This document shows, piece after piece, positions 1-12,250 of a stretch of 64,000 nt of DNA. Made by a program: the position numbers and the translations under genes. The stretch covers positions 12,095,501-12,159,500 of the forward strand of contig JASXTE010000013.1 in the NCBI GenBank assembly GCA_030280995.1. Direction: 5' to 3'. This DNA is from Hemileia vastatrix (lineage: Eukaryota > Basidiomycota > Pucciniomycetes > Pucciniales > Zaghouaniaceae). Position 1 is the first letter of the stretch. Each line of letters opens with the position of its first letter. A model generated the notes under the pieces. It was not told the DNA's origin and did no database searches. It saw only the letters and a list, made by a program, of their open reading frames with translations.

Positions 1-697
1 GAGGTATGGTATCACTTACCAGAATCACATTTCTCCAATAAATTTCTTGATAGAAGAAAAAGGGTTTTGAGATGAATTATCACCTTTTTTTCTTCTAAGA
101 GAGTGGAAATTAAGACTACTTGAAGCCCTTTGCTTTTTGTTAAAGGTCACATTTTCCTACTCATCATTTTTGCTGGCTTCAGACTCAGTTGATTGTGGCT
201 CCTGCAATTGTTCTTAAGCCTTTTTAGAAATAAGAAAATGTAAATAAAAAAAGAATTGGTTATATAAAAGAAAAAAAACATACTTGAGTTAGATTGGGTT
301 GGTTTTAATTGCCATAAGGATCTATAGCAAAGCTATCTAGATTTGTTGAATTTAGAACAGGGGAGGCTTGAGTGGAGGAAGAGGATGGGAAAATATTCAT
401 TTCAACATCATTTTTGGAGATAGCATCTTCACCATCCAACACGTTTTCAGGATTAACATCAGCTTTCTCTAGAAGAATAGCATCCATCTCTTTAAAGTAA
501 GGACATAAAGATTAAACTTTTTCATCTATGGATTTTATGCCCTTACTGATATTGATGTTGGTAATACCAAAACCAGTGAAAGATGATAGAGTCTTTGCCT
601 TCTTGTATTTGGCTCTGTAGTGCTTGAAACTTTCAGACATCTGTTTAGGCAAATGATCTATCCTTACCTTTGTCTTATTCATTAATTCATTAGCCAT
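1..697 (-). pseudogene. Myb/SANT-like DNA-binding domain gene, broken copy 1
   Basis: Minus-strand reading from 697 gives a Lys/Tyr-rich helix region (HYRAKYKKAKTLSSFTGFGI), then SLCPYFKEMDAIL, then a Ser/Thr-rich tail. This order matches the Myb/SANT-like domain family found in many copies in rust fungi and related to domains in transposon-linked proteins; the family call is from memory. Two in-frame TAA codons (512-514 and 305-307) break it. A probable intron lies at 202-283. The frame can be followed upstream of the Met at 697 to about 718 (FKFYPLM, matching copy 2), so the true start was further right, near the E1 insertion at 863. The part left of 201 is weakly readable and runs off the window. 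A second copy lies at 28966-30327 with an intron at the equivalent place. Function in the cell is unknown; DNA binding is inferred. Confidence 0.6.
202..283 (-). other. spliceosomal intron in Myb/SANT-like copy 1
   Basis: On the minus strand the segment starts GTATGT, has a long pyrimidine-rich stretch and ends TTGCAG. It lies just after the Ser/Thr-rich tail, at the same place as the intron in the second copy (29537-29643). The length of 82 bp is usual for basidiomycete introns. Confidence 0.55.
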
Positions 698-728
698 TAG
701 CGGATAAAATTTAAATTATGATGCAGGG

Positions 729-761
729 GGCCTCTGTGTTCTTCCTACATTGGCAGAGGCC
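729..761. repeat. 8-bp inverted repeat
   Basis: GGCCTCTG (729-736) and CAGAGGCC (754-761) are perfect inverted arms around a 17-base loop. They lie between the broken Myb/SANT-like gene and the E1 left LTR. This is the most GC-rich spot in the first kilobase. No function is evident. Confidence 0.5.
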
Positions 762-862
762 TTTGTTTGGTTATTTGGTGTTGTTTGGGTATGTCTTAAT
801 TGACATTGGTTGGAGAATTAGATGTTAATTTGGTTTTATTCAGTGAATTTTTGGACTATGAG

Positions 863-2035
863 TGTCAACCTAGGTACTCCAGGACTGAGTAATTCTTATG
901 TTTAAAATAAGATAAACTCAATCAAATTAAGCTTATTACTTAAAAATAAGGTTAAAAAATTTATATATATGATTATAATACATATATATATAATTATTAC
1001 ACTATTATATGACTTATAGTAGTTTAAATAGCTTATCCATAACCTAATAATACTTATTAAGGTGTTAATTGAGTCATAATATACTTATCTTAAGTGATGT
1101 TAGGTAATTATAGACATAAATAAGCTTATATGTATACGTAAACCTCATATTCAGTGAAATATGTAGTTATATTATGTATATTTAGGTTTATAAGTGGGTT
1201 TTAATCTCTTAATAGCCTATAAACTTTTTTTCTGCTTATTTTAGGTCATATAGACATATCCAGTGGACTCACAACGCCTACACAAGCATATACACTTATA
1301 TCAGGCACATATATCCAGTTTGGACAACTTAATCTGCTTCCTTGGATGGATTTTCATAAATTTATGAGTTGGGATATGATTACTGGGTTAATGTGGATGC
1401 TTTGGGATGTTATTGGGAGCTTGGACAGCTAATTTTGCTCCTTTATATGCTTTGGTTTTTATTTTATCTTCTTTGGATGAGCTATTTTACCTGTTTCTTT
1501 ATGGTATCTGCTTTGATCTGTTTATTCTATTTATGGTATGGGTCTGAGGTATCATTTATTGTGATGGAGGGTCCTTAATGGAGGTCTAAGTGTTGAAACT
1601 GCTTGAAGTGGAAGCCATGGGGAGGTTATGGGCCCTCAAAGTGCTTAAATTTCCGGGGATAGCAGCGACATCATCTGGATTGAAGATCTGTGCACTCCAG
1701 TGGATTTTGGCATAAGTAAGGGAGGATTTTGACCGTTATTAGACATCACTTACTTACTAAAAATCAAATAAAAACTACAAGACAACTATTATCATATATA
1801 AATATATTATTAAACATTTAAAATTGATATTATCCTTATATAAGCTATAACTATATTTTATTATTCTATTTTCCACCACTAGCACACATAAGATCAAAAT
1901 ATTGTGAAATTAAATTGAGAATAACTAGTTTATTAGTCTTCCCCTGAGGTTTAATCACTAAATCATCTATTAATAAGTAGTTGGACCATTAATATTTACT
2001 ATTAAATCATACTTAGATACTAACATAAACTGACA
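863..2035 (+). repeat. 5' LTR of E1
   Basis: Starts TGTCAACCTAGG and ends ACTGACA, so it has TG...CA ends, 1173 bp. It matches 8523-9690 over its full length. It carries the CpG form at 1137, 1275, 1654 and 1666 where the other LTR has TpG or CpA. Confidence 0.9.
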
Positions 2036-2543
2036 ATTGGGGGTCTTTCTTAGTTATTACTTATTGTTTTGTATAAGCCTTAGGACACAATTTTTACTCT
2101 AGTATATCTCAAAAAAACCAAATAATTGGGTCTTAAGGACATTAGTGGGTCGTCATAACTCAGTGATTGTGGAAAAGAACCCTTATAATAATTTTACTAA
2201 TTTTTTATAATAAAAATTAGGTATTTACAGTAGTAACTGTACCCAATATAAACCAAATTTCACTTGGTATTTGGTCACCAATATAACACCCAATTAAGTT
2301 GGTATTTGGTTAAAGATTGGTAAGCAAATTATTTACTCTTACAAAGGTCTTGTTAAACTTATTATTTAATTTTTAAAAGATTTATTCCAATTTTCTTATA
2401 TTTTATTTAAATAAATAAAGATGTAAATTCAGGGTAAGCTCCAGTGCTTTTATTAATAATTGTATTGCTAATAATTTTTGTATACTAATTACCATATAGG
2501 TTTTCCCTTTTGTAGACGTGTAAAATTGTTATTTAAAGACACA
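2036..2543 (+). promoter_or_regulatory. E1 leader: primer site candidate, hairpins, splice-like block
   Basis: Directly after the LTR comes AT then TGGGGGTCTTTC, a candidate primer-binding site; the same TTGGGGG(C) block follows the LTR of element B. At about 2252-2330 there are two hairpin units, CCAA...TTGG followed by TATTTGGT. Just before the gag ATG (2544) the sequence has TACTAAT (near 2482), a pyrimidine run and TTTTGTAG. This looks like a branch site and 3' splice site. The primer tRNA is not identified. Confidence 0.45.
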
Positions 2544-4641
2544 ATGAGTGCTCCACAGGACAATGTAAGTGAAAAACCTGCTTATAACACCAGGTCTAAA
2601 GCTAAAAACATTGCTCCAGGACATCACCATGGAGGGTCAATCCTACCCACAACCAGAGTCAATGAGCATAGAGGAAAAGGACACCCTCTTAAAAAAATAA
2701 CAATCAAAAAGACTTCACCTCCTCTGCAGGATTAACTGTCCCATCTGGAAAAGTATGTTCTGAAACTAGAGTAATCAAAGTCTTTCATGCTATAGGAGGT
2801 AGAGCAGTTGCAAAACAACTGCAAGGTGGGTTTCCAACAGATGAATCAAACCTTGGCAGAGCTAAAGGTAGTGAAGCCAAGCCAAAAACACCCTACCCTA
2901 GGAGGGTCACATAATTCCCAGGAAAAAATCCTGGTAGAGAAATGGAAGTGGGATTGGTTCCATCAGCAGTGTTCAAGCCACAATTGCAACAGGGATCCAC
3001 CCCCTCATCAGACTGCCTGAGCTCACCCCTACAAAGGAAAGCAAAAGCGCCAAAAATCAGGGCTTGCACAAATCCTGTGGTAAGTAGATTACCCTCTCAG
3101 ATTGAACACAATACTGATTATTACAATATAGGTAATATTATTGATGTAAAATCTGTACAGAGAATTGACAAGGACTTGAGAAAATTAGGTTTTGATGTAG
3201 ATACACCTGACTTATCTTTTGTCAATAACAACAGTACTATTTATAACAATAATACAGCTAATACTCAGTTGCCACAACTTATTAGTGAGATGAGAAGTTC
3301 ACAAAACAGTGAAAAAATTGAGAAGGAAGACATGGAGTATTTTAATAATAACCCTACTATCCATAGAATTGTTTCAGAATTATGGAATAGAATGACTGAT
3401 TGTGAGGAATAGACAGTTAAGCTCACAAGTGATACAATTTTGTCCTTGAAATTGAACATTTCTTAACTGGAAAAAATAAATAAAAAATTAGAGAATGAAC
3501 ATTTGGCTCTAACTCTCAAGTATGATCCTTTGAGTAATAAATATAGTGAAATTTCAAACAAATTCTGAAAGTTAGAAAATTTTTATGAAGCACATTTATT
3601 GAAAACGTAATCAAGAAAAAATTTATCTTTTTCCCAGACAAATCAGAGTGTCTCTGATCTGCTACAAAGATTAACTAAATTTAAGACTGAAACTGCTAAT
3701 CTACTAATGAATCAGGATAATCATAAGTATACTCAGTATAATAATAATCCTTTCATTAGAAAAAATGAATCTCAATCATCCCCATACCACCACAAGAAAA
3801 ACCATCAGGTTATAGTGTCAAGTCTGAGAATACAAATTTAAGTCACAAATCGGTGCAAGAGGAAATACAAGACCATTTATCTATAGTGAATGAGTTATTG
3901 AATTTACCTAAGATTGGTGAAATAAAATCCAATCAAAAGTATTGGCCAAATATTGATCAGTACCCAATTTATGATGGGGAAGCCAGCTCTGATTGGCAAC
4001 ACTTTATCCAAAGAATTGAAAACTTGAAATTCTCATACAAGTTACCAGATGAAGAAATAACATCAAAATTGATCTCTTTATTCAAGGATGTTGCTTTATT
4101 ATGGTTTGAAGCTGTTTTGAGTGAGGGTAAAGACTACTCTTGGGCTGAATTGAAACAACTAATTGAAAAAAAACTTGGAGGTTCTAAATTCAGACTCACT
4201 CAGAAAAGATTATATGAGAAGACTAAGTACAATCCATTGAATGGTGACAAACCTATGATATATTTAATGAATTTTAATAAAATATTAAAAGCCATTGAAC
4301 CAAACATAGATTTTAACTTATGGAAAGATAAGATAATATATAAATTACCTATATCTGTCAGAGACATTTTTTTAGCTAGAACAATAATGGTTAATGAATA
4401 CTATGATTTTATTAATATTTGTAATGAAATATTATTAAACCATAATTATGAAACAAGGTACATCACTTATAAACAAAATAATGAACCTGTGAAAAATCAG
4501 AATTTAAAAACACTTCAGGAGAAGCAGAAAAAACTTACTGCACCTGTAGTACCTAAAAAGTATGAAACAATTACTTGTTATAAGTGTAATAAACCTTGGG
4601 TGAAAAGTCAAAAATGTGAGAAGAATATAAATATTGTTTAA
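2544..4641 (+). pseudogene. gag of E1 (coiled coil, capsid, zinc knuckle), broken
   Basis: The ATG at 2544 opens a basic N-terminus (YNTRSKAKN), followed in other frames by a segment with KWKWDW, also present in element B, and by an Asn-rich and coiled-coil region (about 3100-3800). From 3853 a long open frame holds the capsid-like part (WPNIDQYPIYDG, DVALLWFEAVL, GGSKFRLTQ). It ends in a knuckle CYKCNKPWVKSQKC. In this family the knuckle is C-x2-C-x7-H-x-C, and here the His is Gln, so zinc binding is probably lost. At least four frame changes or stops break the gene. Gag coats the element RNA in the cytoplasm. Confidence 0.8.
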
Positions 4642-4803
4642 ATTCAGCATGAACCTGAAAATGAAACAGAAAAAAGTAAAGACTCAAGTGATTATGACAT
4701 TAATATCTCATATAGTGATGAAAATGAAGTCTGTACTTTGGAAAATTATTTTTCCATCTTTGAAACTCCAATATTAAGTATGGACTCAAATTAATTTTAA
4801 TTA

Positions 4804-5327
4804 ATTTTGAGGATGCTGAAATCATTAAGGATATACAAGATAATAACTTAAAAATGACACCTATCATGGTTCCAGCTATCATTTCTGGAGAGCATGTAAA
4901 TATAGTATTGGACACAGGAGCTTCTGGTTCTGTTGTTTCAAAAAATACATTACAGAAAATTGATAGTGAATATAAGTTAAAGCTTGAACCCCTTTAAAGT
5001 ACAAATTGGAGAGGTTTTGGATCAGTACTAAGCCCCATTGGTACATAAAAAGCTGCTGTTTTCTTTAAACATCAACATGGTTATGTTAGGGTAGCTTGTG
5101 ACTCTGTAGTAATGGATAATACTAATTGTAGTAACTGTTTTATCATTGGAAATGAAATTCTGACTAGGTTTGGTGTGAATTTAGACCCTGCTAATAATAA
5201 TTTTACAATTGGCATGAATGGTAAAAGGAAATTTAAAATAAATTCTTTTAACATAGTATTACACATTGAGTCAGTTATAAATATTCCTTTCATAGGAAGA
5301 GAATCCAATGAAATGGAACTTCTGTAA
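4804..5327 (+). pseudogene. aspartic protease of E1, broken
   Basis: Retropepsin signature VLDTGASGSVV is intact near 4905-4935. The downstream frame carries in-frame stops at about 4997 and 5047, then continues through the flap and C-terminal part (IIGNEILTRFG, GMNGKRKFK) to a stop at 5327. Here no stop separates gag-side sequence (EIIKDIQDN) from the protease, unlike in A and B. The role would be cleavage of the polyprotein in the particle. Confidence 0.75.
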
Positions 5328-5335
5328 ACAGAAAT

Positions 5336-6790
5336 TTTAAAAGCATCATTTGGCACTCAGATAAGTGAATCTGAGAAAAAAAATATTTTGGACTTAGTTA
5401 AAGCATTTCCAATGGCTTTTGCACATAAACCAATGAACTTGGCCTTGTAAAGGATCATGAAATGAAAATTAGTTTAACCTGTGATATGGATAATATTACT
5501 GCTAGTCTTAAAAAGAAACCATACCCTTCTTCACCAATGAAGAGGAAAGACATAGAGGATAATATTAAGATGTTATTTAAAATTAACATTATTGAAAAGG
5601 TTGAATCTACACCAAAATATTGTGTAATATCACCAGTGCTAATTTCTTATGAACAAGATAAATCAAGACTTTGCGGTGATTATAGACCATTAAATACATT
5701 CACAGTGGATGATATTTTGTCCTTGCCAAGTATGGCCTCTATACATGCCACCCTTAAAGGTGCTAAATATATAAGTTGCCTGGATGGAAATAAAGTGTAC
5801 CATCAGATTTCTGTAGAAAATAATTCACAGAACTTTTTGTTGATAACAACACATATGGAAATATATAAATATGTCAGGATGCTGTTTGGACCAAAAAAAT
5901 GCTCCTTCAGTATTTCAGAAATTAATGGATATAACATTCCATAATGAAATGATTGAGGGGTGGTTAATAGTATACATTGATGACATCATAGTGTTCTCTA
6001 AGACATATGAGGAGCACTTAATCCATTTGAAGAAGGTATTTCAGAAAATGAATGAAATAAAAATGACCCTTGGATTGACAAAATGTAAATTTGGGTTTGA
6101 GTCTTTAAAAGTGCTTGGTCATATTTTATCTGGCTTACAAATATGTGTAGACCCAAATAAGGTGGCTGCAATCTGGAATATTGGAATTCATCAAAATTTA
6201 AAGGATGTACCATATTTTCTTGGTATGTGTGTTTATTATAGAGAATATATAAAGTACTACAAATTAATTGCTGCACCATTGACCTCACTGATAAAGAAAT
6301 CAGAAGCTTTCATTCGGAATAATAAAATACAACAGGCTTTTAATAAGTTGAAAGAATGTTTGATGACGGCTTCTATCTTGGGATTACCAGATTTCCAATT
6401 GCCTTTTGTATTGTATACAGATGCAAGTCTTATTGGTCTGAGTGTTGCTTTGCATCAAAAACAACTTATTGAAGGAAAAATGTCAGAAGTAGTAATTTGC
6501 TATATTTCATGTACTATAAGTAGTAGTGAATTGAAATATGTTGCTACTCAAGTTGAATTTTTAAAAGTATTATGGGTCTTGAGAAGCTACATTATTACTT
6601 GGAAGACCAAAATTTTGAGTTAATAACTGACTGCAGTGCAGTTAAGTCACTCTTAAACATGAAAACTCACAATAGACATATGTTTAGATGGCAATTAGCT
6701 GTACAAGAGTACATAAGACGGATGACTATTACACATAGAGCAAGAACCTTACACTCTAATGTAGATCTGTTATCTAGAGTACCTCTACCC
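5336..6790 (+). pseudogene. reverse transcriptase and RNase H of E1, broken
   Basis: Palm motif A (ISCLDGNKVYHQ) and the catalytic YIDD box (VYIDDIIVFSK, near 5970) are present but in different frames, with a frameshift close to 5890. RNase H begins near 6400 with LYTDASLIGLSVALHQ and continues after a second frameshift near 6580 into a CSAVKSLLN block. LNM and RWQLAVQEY follow. Order and spacing match the open 651-residue frame of element B at 47114-49069, so the identification is safe. The enzyme copies element RNA into DNA. Confidence 0.8.
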
Positions 6791-8405
6791 AATATTAAGG
6801 ATAATCCTGCTTATGTTCCCAAAACAGAGATTATTAACATTTATGGCATTTATATTGTAGATCTTGAGGATGAATTTATGCAATCAATTCTTGATAAGTA
6901 TGCTTCAGATCCTGACTTGAGTAAGCTTACTAAAATATTAAATGATACATATAATGCTTCAATGAGTGTTTTAATAAAAACATTACCACAAAAGTATAAA
7001 GAAGCATTAGAAAAAGAAAAATTATCCATTGAGGATGGTTTTATATATTACAGGAAGAAATTAAGCAATGTAATTGTAATTCCTCCTTCAATGAAGGAGT
7101 TAATGTTAAGCATATGTCATGATGATATATTAGCAGGTAATTTTGACTTCCATAAAACATTAAACAAAGTAAAAAATACAGCTTTGTGGATTAACATGTC
7201 TTATGATGTTCAAAAATATGTTGAGACATGTAATTCTTGTCTAAAATCTAAAAGATTAAAAGGCAAAAGAGCTGGTTTATTACAACAACTTGACCGACCA
7301 AAATCTCCATGGGAAACAGTTAACATTGACTTTGTAACAGGTTTGCCAATAGCAGGGCATAAGAGTTATAGCTCCTGCTGGGTAATTGTACATAGATTTA
7401 CAAAAATGTGTAAATTTATTTCTTCCCACAAAGAGGTTTCTGAAAAGGACTTAGATTTTTTATGGTGGACACAAATGTAAAATATAGCAGGTTTCCCCAA
7501 AGAACTAGTCTCAGAAAGATATCCTAAATTTACTTCTGAGTCCTGGAAATCACTTATGGATGTTTCAGGGTGTCAATTAAAACTTTCTACAGCACACCAC
7601 CCACAAACTGATAGGCTAGCAGAGAGAATGATACAAACTTTAGAAGATATTATAAGAAGATATTGGGCTTTGGTCTTGACTTTAAAGACAATGAAAAATT
7701 CACACATGATTGGGTAATTCTTATCCCAGGTTTAGAATTTGCATACAATAGTACATTACATTCTGTCACTGGCAAAAAGCCATTTGAGTTATGGTTGGGT
7801 TATGTACCTAATACCCTTGCTAAAACACTTAATAAATTTCCTAGTTTGAATATCCATCCAGGTACAAAATCTTTTCTTCAGATGCAAGAATTATGCATAA
7901 AACATCCTCAAGAATGTATAAATAAGGCATCTGAGTATGAGAAAGAAAGATGGGATAAATCCCATAGAGAACAGATGTTCAAAGAGGGTGATTAAGTCCT
8001 TATTTCAAGACTACATTTCAATTTAAATGGTAATGTTAAATTGAAGGATCCATTCATTGGACCATTTTTAGTAAAAAAGATGGTTGGTAACAATGCTGTT
8101 GAAGTTATTCTATATGCACCATATGATAGAAAACATCAAGTATTTCCTATTTCTCTGATGAAACCAAACTATTCTAATGATACTGCTCTATTTCCAAGAA
8201 GATCAGGAAGGCATAAACAGCAACCTCAAGAAATAGTTGAAAAGGAGGAAATTGAAAAGATACTTAAAAAGAGACACCTTACTAAAGAAAAGGGAGTTGA
8301 GTATCTATTGAGGTTTAAACATAAATCAAGTGAATATGACTAGTGTATTGCAGAAAATGAAATCTCTGATCTTAAAAATCTCTTGAAAAAATTTAAATCC
8401 AAATA
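6791..8405 (+). pseudogene. integrase with C-terminal chromodomain of E1, broken
   Basis: The zinc-binding N-terminus is readable (CHDDILAGNF with Asn in place of the second His, then CNSCLKSK). In the core the first Asp is kept (NIDFVTGLP). The second is Glu in a changed block (SERYPKF instead of SDRDPKF), and the Glu of LAERM is kept. Stops lie at about 7480 and 7993. The C-terminus (EIEKILKKRH, EYLLRFKHKSSEYD) is a chromodomain, which in chromoviruses directs insertion to heterochromatin by reading histone marks. That targeting fits the dense repeat context but is inference. Confidence 0.8.
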
Positions 8406-8510
8406 ATACTTGTTAATTCAGTATATGTATCATAGAAATTTTAAAATTATTTCTCTATTCACTCCTTACTTATTAATTAAAGAGTCTTGAAATTTTATTA
8501 ATGTTTTCTT

Positions 8511-8522
8511 TGGGTGAGAGAG
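8511..8522 (+). promoter_or_regulatory. polypurine tract of E1
   Basis: TGGGTGAGAGAG lies immediately before the 3' LTR (TGTCAGCC at 8523). Position and purine content fit the plus-strand primer. A and B have similar tracts (GTGAGGGAG in B) at the same place. Confidence 0.7.
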
Positions 8523-9690
8523 TGTCAGCCTAGGTATATCCAGGACTGAGTAATTCTTATGTTTAAAATAAGATAACCTTAATAAAATTAGGATTATTAC
8601 TCAAAAATAAGGTTAAAAAACTTATATATATGATTATAATACATATATATATAATTATTACACTATTATGTGACCTATAGTATTTTGAATAGCTTATCCA
8701 TAGCCTAATAATACTTATTAAGGTGTTAATGGAGTTATAATATACTTATCTTAAGTGATATTGAGTAATTATAGACATACATAAGCTTATATGTATACAT
8801 AAACCTCATATTCAGTGAAATATGTAGTTATATTATGTATATTTAGGTCTATAAGTGGGTTTTAACCTCTTAATAGCCTATAAACTTTATTTTTCTGTTT
8901 ATTTTAGGTCATATGGACTTATCCAGTGGACTCACAATGCCTAAACAAGCATATACACTTATTTCAGGCACATATATTCAGTTTGGACAACATAATCTGC
9001 TTCCTTGGATGGATTTTCAAGGATTCATGAGTTGGGATATGATTACTGGGTTAATTTGGATGCTTGAGGATGTTATTAGGAGCTTGGAAAGTTAATTTAG
9101 TTCTTTTAAATGCTTTGTGTTTCATTTTATTATCTTTGGATGAGTTATTTTACCTGTTTATTTATGGTATCCGCCTTGATCTGTTTATTCTATTTATGGT
9201 ATGAGTCTGAGGTATCATTAATTGTGATGGAGGGTCCTTACTGGAGGTCTAAGTGTTGAAACTTCTTGAAGTGGACGCCATGGGGAGGTGATGGGCCCTC
9301 ACAGTGCTGTAATTTCTGGGATAGCAGTGACATTATCTGGTTTGAAGGTCTGTGCACTCCAGTAGATTTTGGTATAATTAAGGGAGGATTTTGACGGTTA
9401 TTAGACATCACTTACTTTCTAAAAATAAAATACAAACTACGAACCAATTATTATCATATATAAATATATTGTAAAGCATTTATAAATTGATATTTTTTCT
9501 ATATAAGCTATAACTATATTTTATTATTCTATTTTCCACCACTAGCACACAAAAATCCAAATATTGTGAATTTAAATAACTATTTTATTAGTCTTCCCCT
9601 GATGTTTAATCACTAAATCATTTATTAATAAGTAGTTGGACCATTAATATTTACTATTAAGTCATACTTAGATACTAGCATAAACTGAAA
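8523..9690 (+). repeat. 3' LTR of E1
   Basis: Starts TGTCAGCCTAGG, 1168 bp, alignable to 863-2035 throughout. The terminal CA has become AA (ACTGAAA). It differs from the 5' LTR at several CpG/TpG positions, for example TG at 8938, 9316 and 9328, and CG at 9172. Confidence 0.9.
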
Positions 9691-9749
9691 ATGGGTGTGT
9701 GCCTACTACTATTGGGTAGCTCTGGTTTTTCTCTATACTTTAGGTCTCG

Positions 9750-10388
9750 TTGATATTTTTTAAGAAGAATTTGACAAGGCAACAGGTTTCCGCTGGAGAG
9801 GTGGAATATATTTGTGAAAATTCTGAGAAGTTTGTGGAGGATGTCGAAACACATTTTTCTGCTCCCCTAAGTTACCTGGTGGTTACTCTTAATGGTAAAG
9901 AGGTAAAAGCCTTGGTCAATTCAGGGTCTCAAATTAATTTGATTTCTTTAGAGCAATCAACAATTATAGGCTTGCTGATTAAAACTGGTACTGGGGGAAA
10001 CCTCAGAGATATTGGAGGGCATGCAACAGAGCTGATGGGTACAGCTGAGCATGTTAAATTAGGTATTTGTAGATCTATTGGTAAGGTTCAATTTTATGTG
10101 GCCAGAGCAGCAGTTAAAACTGTTCTTGGTGGTCCTTTTTTGATGGATTTTGAGGCCTAGATTGGCTATCAGTCTGGCATGGGTATTAGTTTGGAGATTA
10201 CTGGAGAGGATATGAGGAGGCTACATTTGTGGTTGGCACCTCCTGGAGATGAAGGTTGGGAGACACAGACAGGGATCACTACTCTGTTTCAGTGTTGTAC
10301 TTGCACCAGGAAGCGGAGTATTAAATGGATGGCTTCTGGTGAATACTGTTTAGAGGGAAATTTTGGATACCCTCATTTTTTGGGGTAG
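9750..10388 (+). pseudogene. aspartic protease region of E2, active-site Asp lost
   Basis: The frame from 9750 contains VVTLNGKEVKALVNSGSQIN, the retropepsin segment in which the catalytic Asp of DSG is Asn (NSG). A matching second half (VLGGPFLMDFEA) follows and ends at a TAG at 10160. Readable sequence then continues (GISLEITGEDMR). The change GAT to AAT is the kind produced by C-to-T mutation on the other strand. Confidence 0.7.
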
Positions 10389-10781
10389 CAGGGGTTGTTC
10401 ACTCTAATGTTTCAATCTCTCCCCAGGATGAGATCCCGGATTGCAATAGGTCAGATCACTTGTAGATAGTTCAAGTGGATTCTCAATTATTTTCTGTTAA
10501 TAATATGTTTAATTGTTATTATGTCTTCAAATTTCCAGTTTGTCTCACTTCTCTGTCAAGTTTTTCAATCACATTTAAGAATGGATCAAGAGGGAAGATG
10601 GGAATATTATTTTGAATAAAAATTGGAATGGTTTATTTTCTGACCTCCAGCAAGAGGGTAAACTGCAATTATTTCATCAAAATTCAATACAAATTCTTAG
10701 TATAATTAAAACACAAAAAAATTATTTTTGTGATAATTTGATTCTGGTCCTCCAGCAAGAGGATAACCTGCCAACTTTTTT

Positions 10782-12250
10782 ATGGGTTATTTTATGATGG
10801 ATAAGGGAATTAAAGGTGTTGGAATTTTTTTTGATAAATTATACAAAGGAAAAGGGAATAAGGTTAAATTTAAAAATGAAATAAAATATCATTATGCTTA
10901 TTTTGATTCCAATTCTGATAATGAAGAGAGTTCCTTTAATGAAATTTTTAATGGCAACACAAAAATAAATATTTCACCTTAAGTTTATGTAGATGTGGAA
11001 GCAGCAATATATAAAAAGGTAGCAAATAAAATCTTTCCAATTAATGAACTGCTACCAGCTGAATAAATCCACCTTTGAGAAGACCAAAGCTATCAAGAGA
11101 TCCTTATGAATGTCCCTTGGTGAAGAATCCACCTGAATTTTCTGAAACAGAAAGAATGACTGTTGATAGATTAGGTGTTGTATATTTTGGACCTGATGGT
11201 TGGTTGTCTTGAGAAGAGAAGAAGTTGTTTCTGGACGTGATAGTCAAGCGAGAGAAGGCCATTGTTTTTGTAGAAGAGGAGAGAAGTGTGTTGAAGCATT
11301 CCTATGGGGAGCCTTACAAGATTCCTGTGGTATGTCATGAACCATGGCAGAAAAAACCAATCCTATTTCTGGCTGCATTAAAAGAAGCTTATATTGAATT
11401 TTTTAGAGAGCTGATTTGCACTGGACTGTATTAGCAATCATCATCAAGTTATTTTAGTCCGGTATTTTGTATCAAGAACCCAAATGACAAACTTAGATTA
11501 GTTCATTATCTCAGGGAATCAAATAGGGTTACAATAAAGAATGCTGGTATACCACCTAGTGCTATGGAGTCTGTGGAAGCGTTTTCTGGGAGAGTGTGTT
11601 ATGGTTTAAGAGATATTATGGGGGGATATGATGAGAGAGAGTTGCATTCAGACTCTAGGCCTCTCACTACTTTTGATACACTGCTAGGACAATTACAATT
11701 GACAAGATTACCTCAAGGAGCAACAAATTCAGTTGCCTTTTATCAATCTTAGATGGCTTGGATTCTTCAAGATGAAATTCCTCAATATGATGGAATCTTT
11801 ATTGACAATGGAGGAATTAAAGGACCTTCAACAGATTACGATAATGAAGTGTTGGAGGAGAACTCAGGGATACAAAAATTAATCTGGGAGTATTCAATCA
11901 CTTTAGAGAGGATCTTGTTTAGAACTTAAGAAGCTGGTTTAACTATTTCTGCTTCAAAATTTTCATGTTGTGTGCCAGCTTTAGAGATTTTAGGTCATGT
12001 GGTATGTAAAGAGGGTAGGATTATTTCAAAGAAGAAAGTGAATAAAATTCAGTCCTGGCCAAGACTTAAGAATACAACCAAAGTTAGGGGGTTTTTAGTT
12101 GTATGTGTTTATGTTTAGATGTTTATCAAGGACTTTTCTTCATTGGAAGCTACATTGATAAGGTTGAAAAGAAAGGAAGCAGCCCTTGGAGTGGGATAAA
12201 GAGTTTGAAAGGGCGTTTGAGAGATTGAAGAAGGTTTTGGGGAAGGATTT
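10782..12250 (+). pseudogene. reverse transcriptase of E2, catalytic Asp lost
   Basis: An acidic spacer is followed by DPYECPLVKNPPEF, a helix region (11225-11434), then VEAFSGRVCYGLRDIMGG and LTRLPQGATNSVAFYQ. The catalytic box reads GIFIDNGGIKGP, where the second Asp of FIDD is Asn. The connection part (ILGHVVCKEGRI, then the thumb) follows with stops at 11928 and 12116. TAG at 11752, in place of a Gln codon, splits the palm. The copy cannot be an active polymerase. Confidence 0.75.

Larger units (their letters stand above)
863..9690 (+). mobile_element. Ty3/Gypsy chromovirus E1, complete but decayed
   Basis: Two direct LTRs (863-2035 and 8523-9690) flank gag, protease, RT, RNase H, integrase and a chromodomain, all on the plus strand. 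The five bases before (ATGAG, 858-862) and after (ATGGG, 9691-9695) fit a target-site duplication with one later change. A purine tract precedes the 3' LTR. All reading frames are broken by stops and frameshifts, so the copy is not autonomous. The proteins are clear relatives of those of elements A and B in this window. The LTR pair differs at many sites, several of them CpG against TpG or CpA, so the copy is old. It sits between the Myb/SANT-like remnant and the E2 remnant. Confidence 0.9.
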
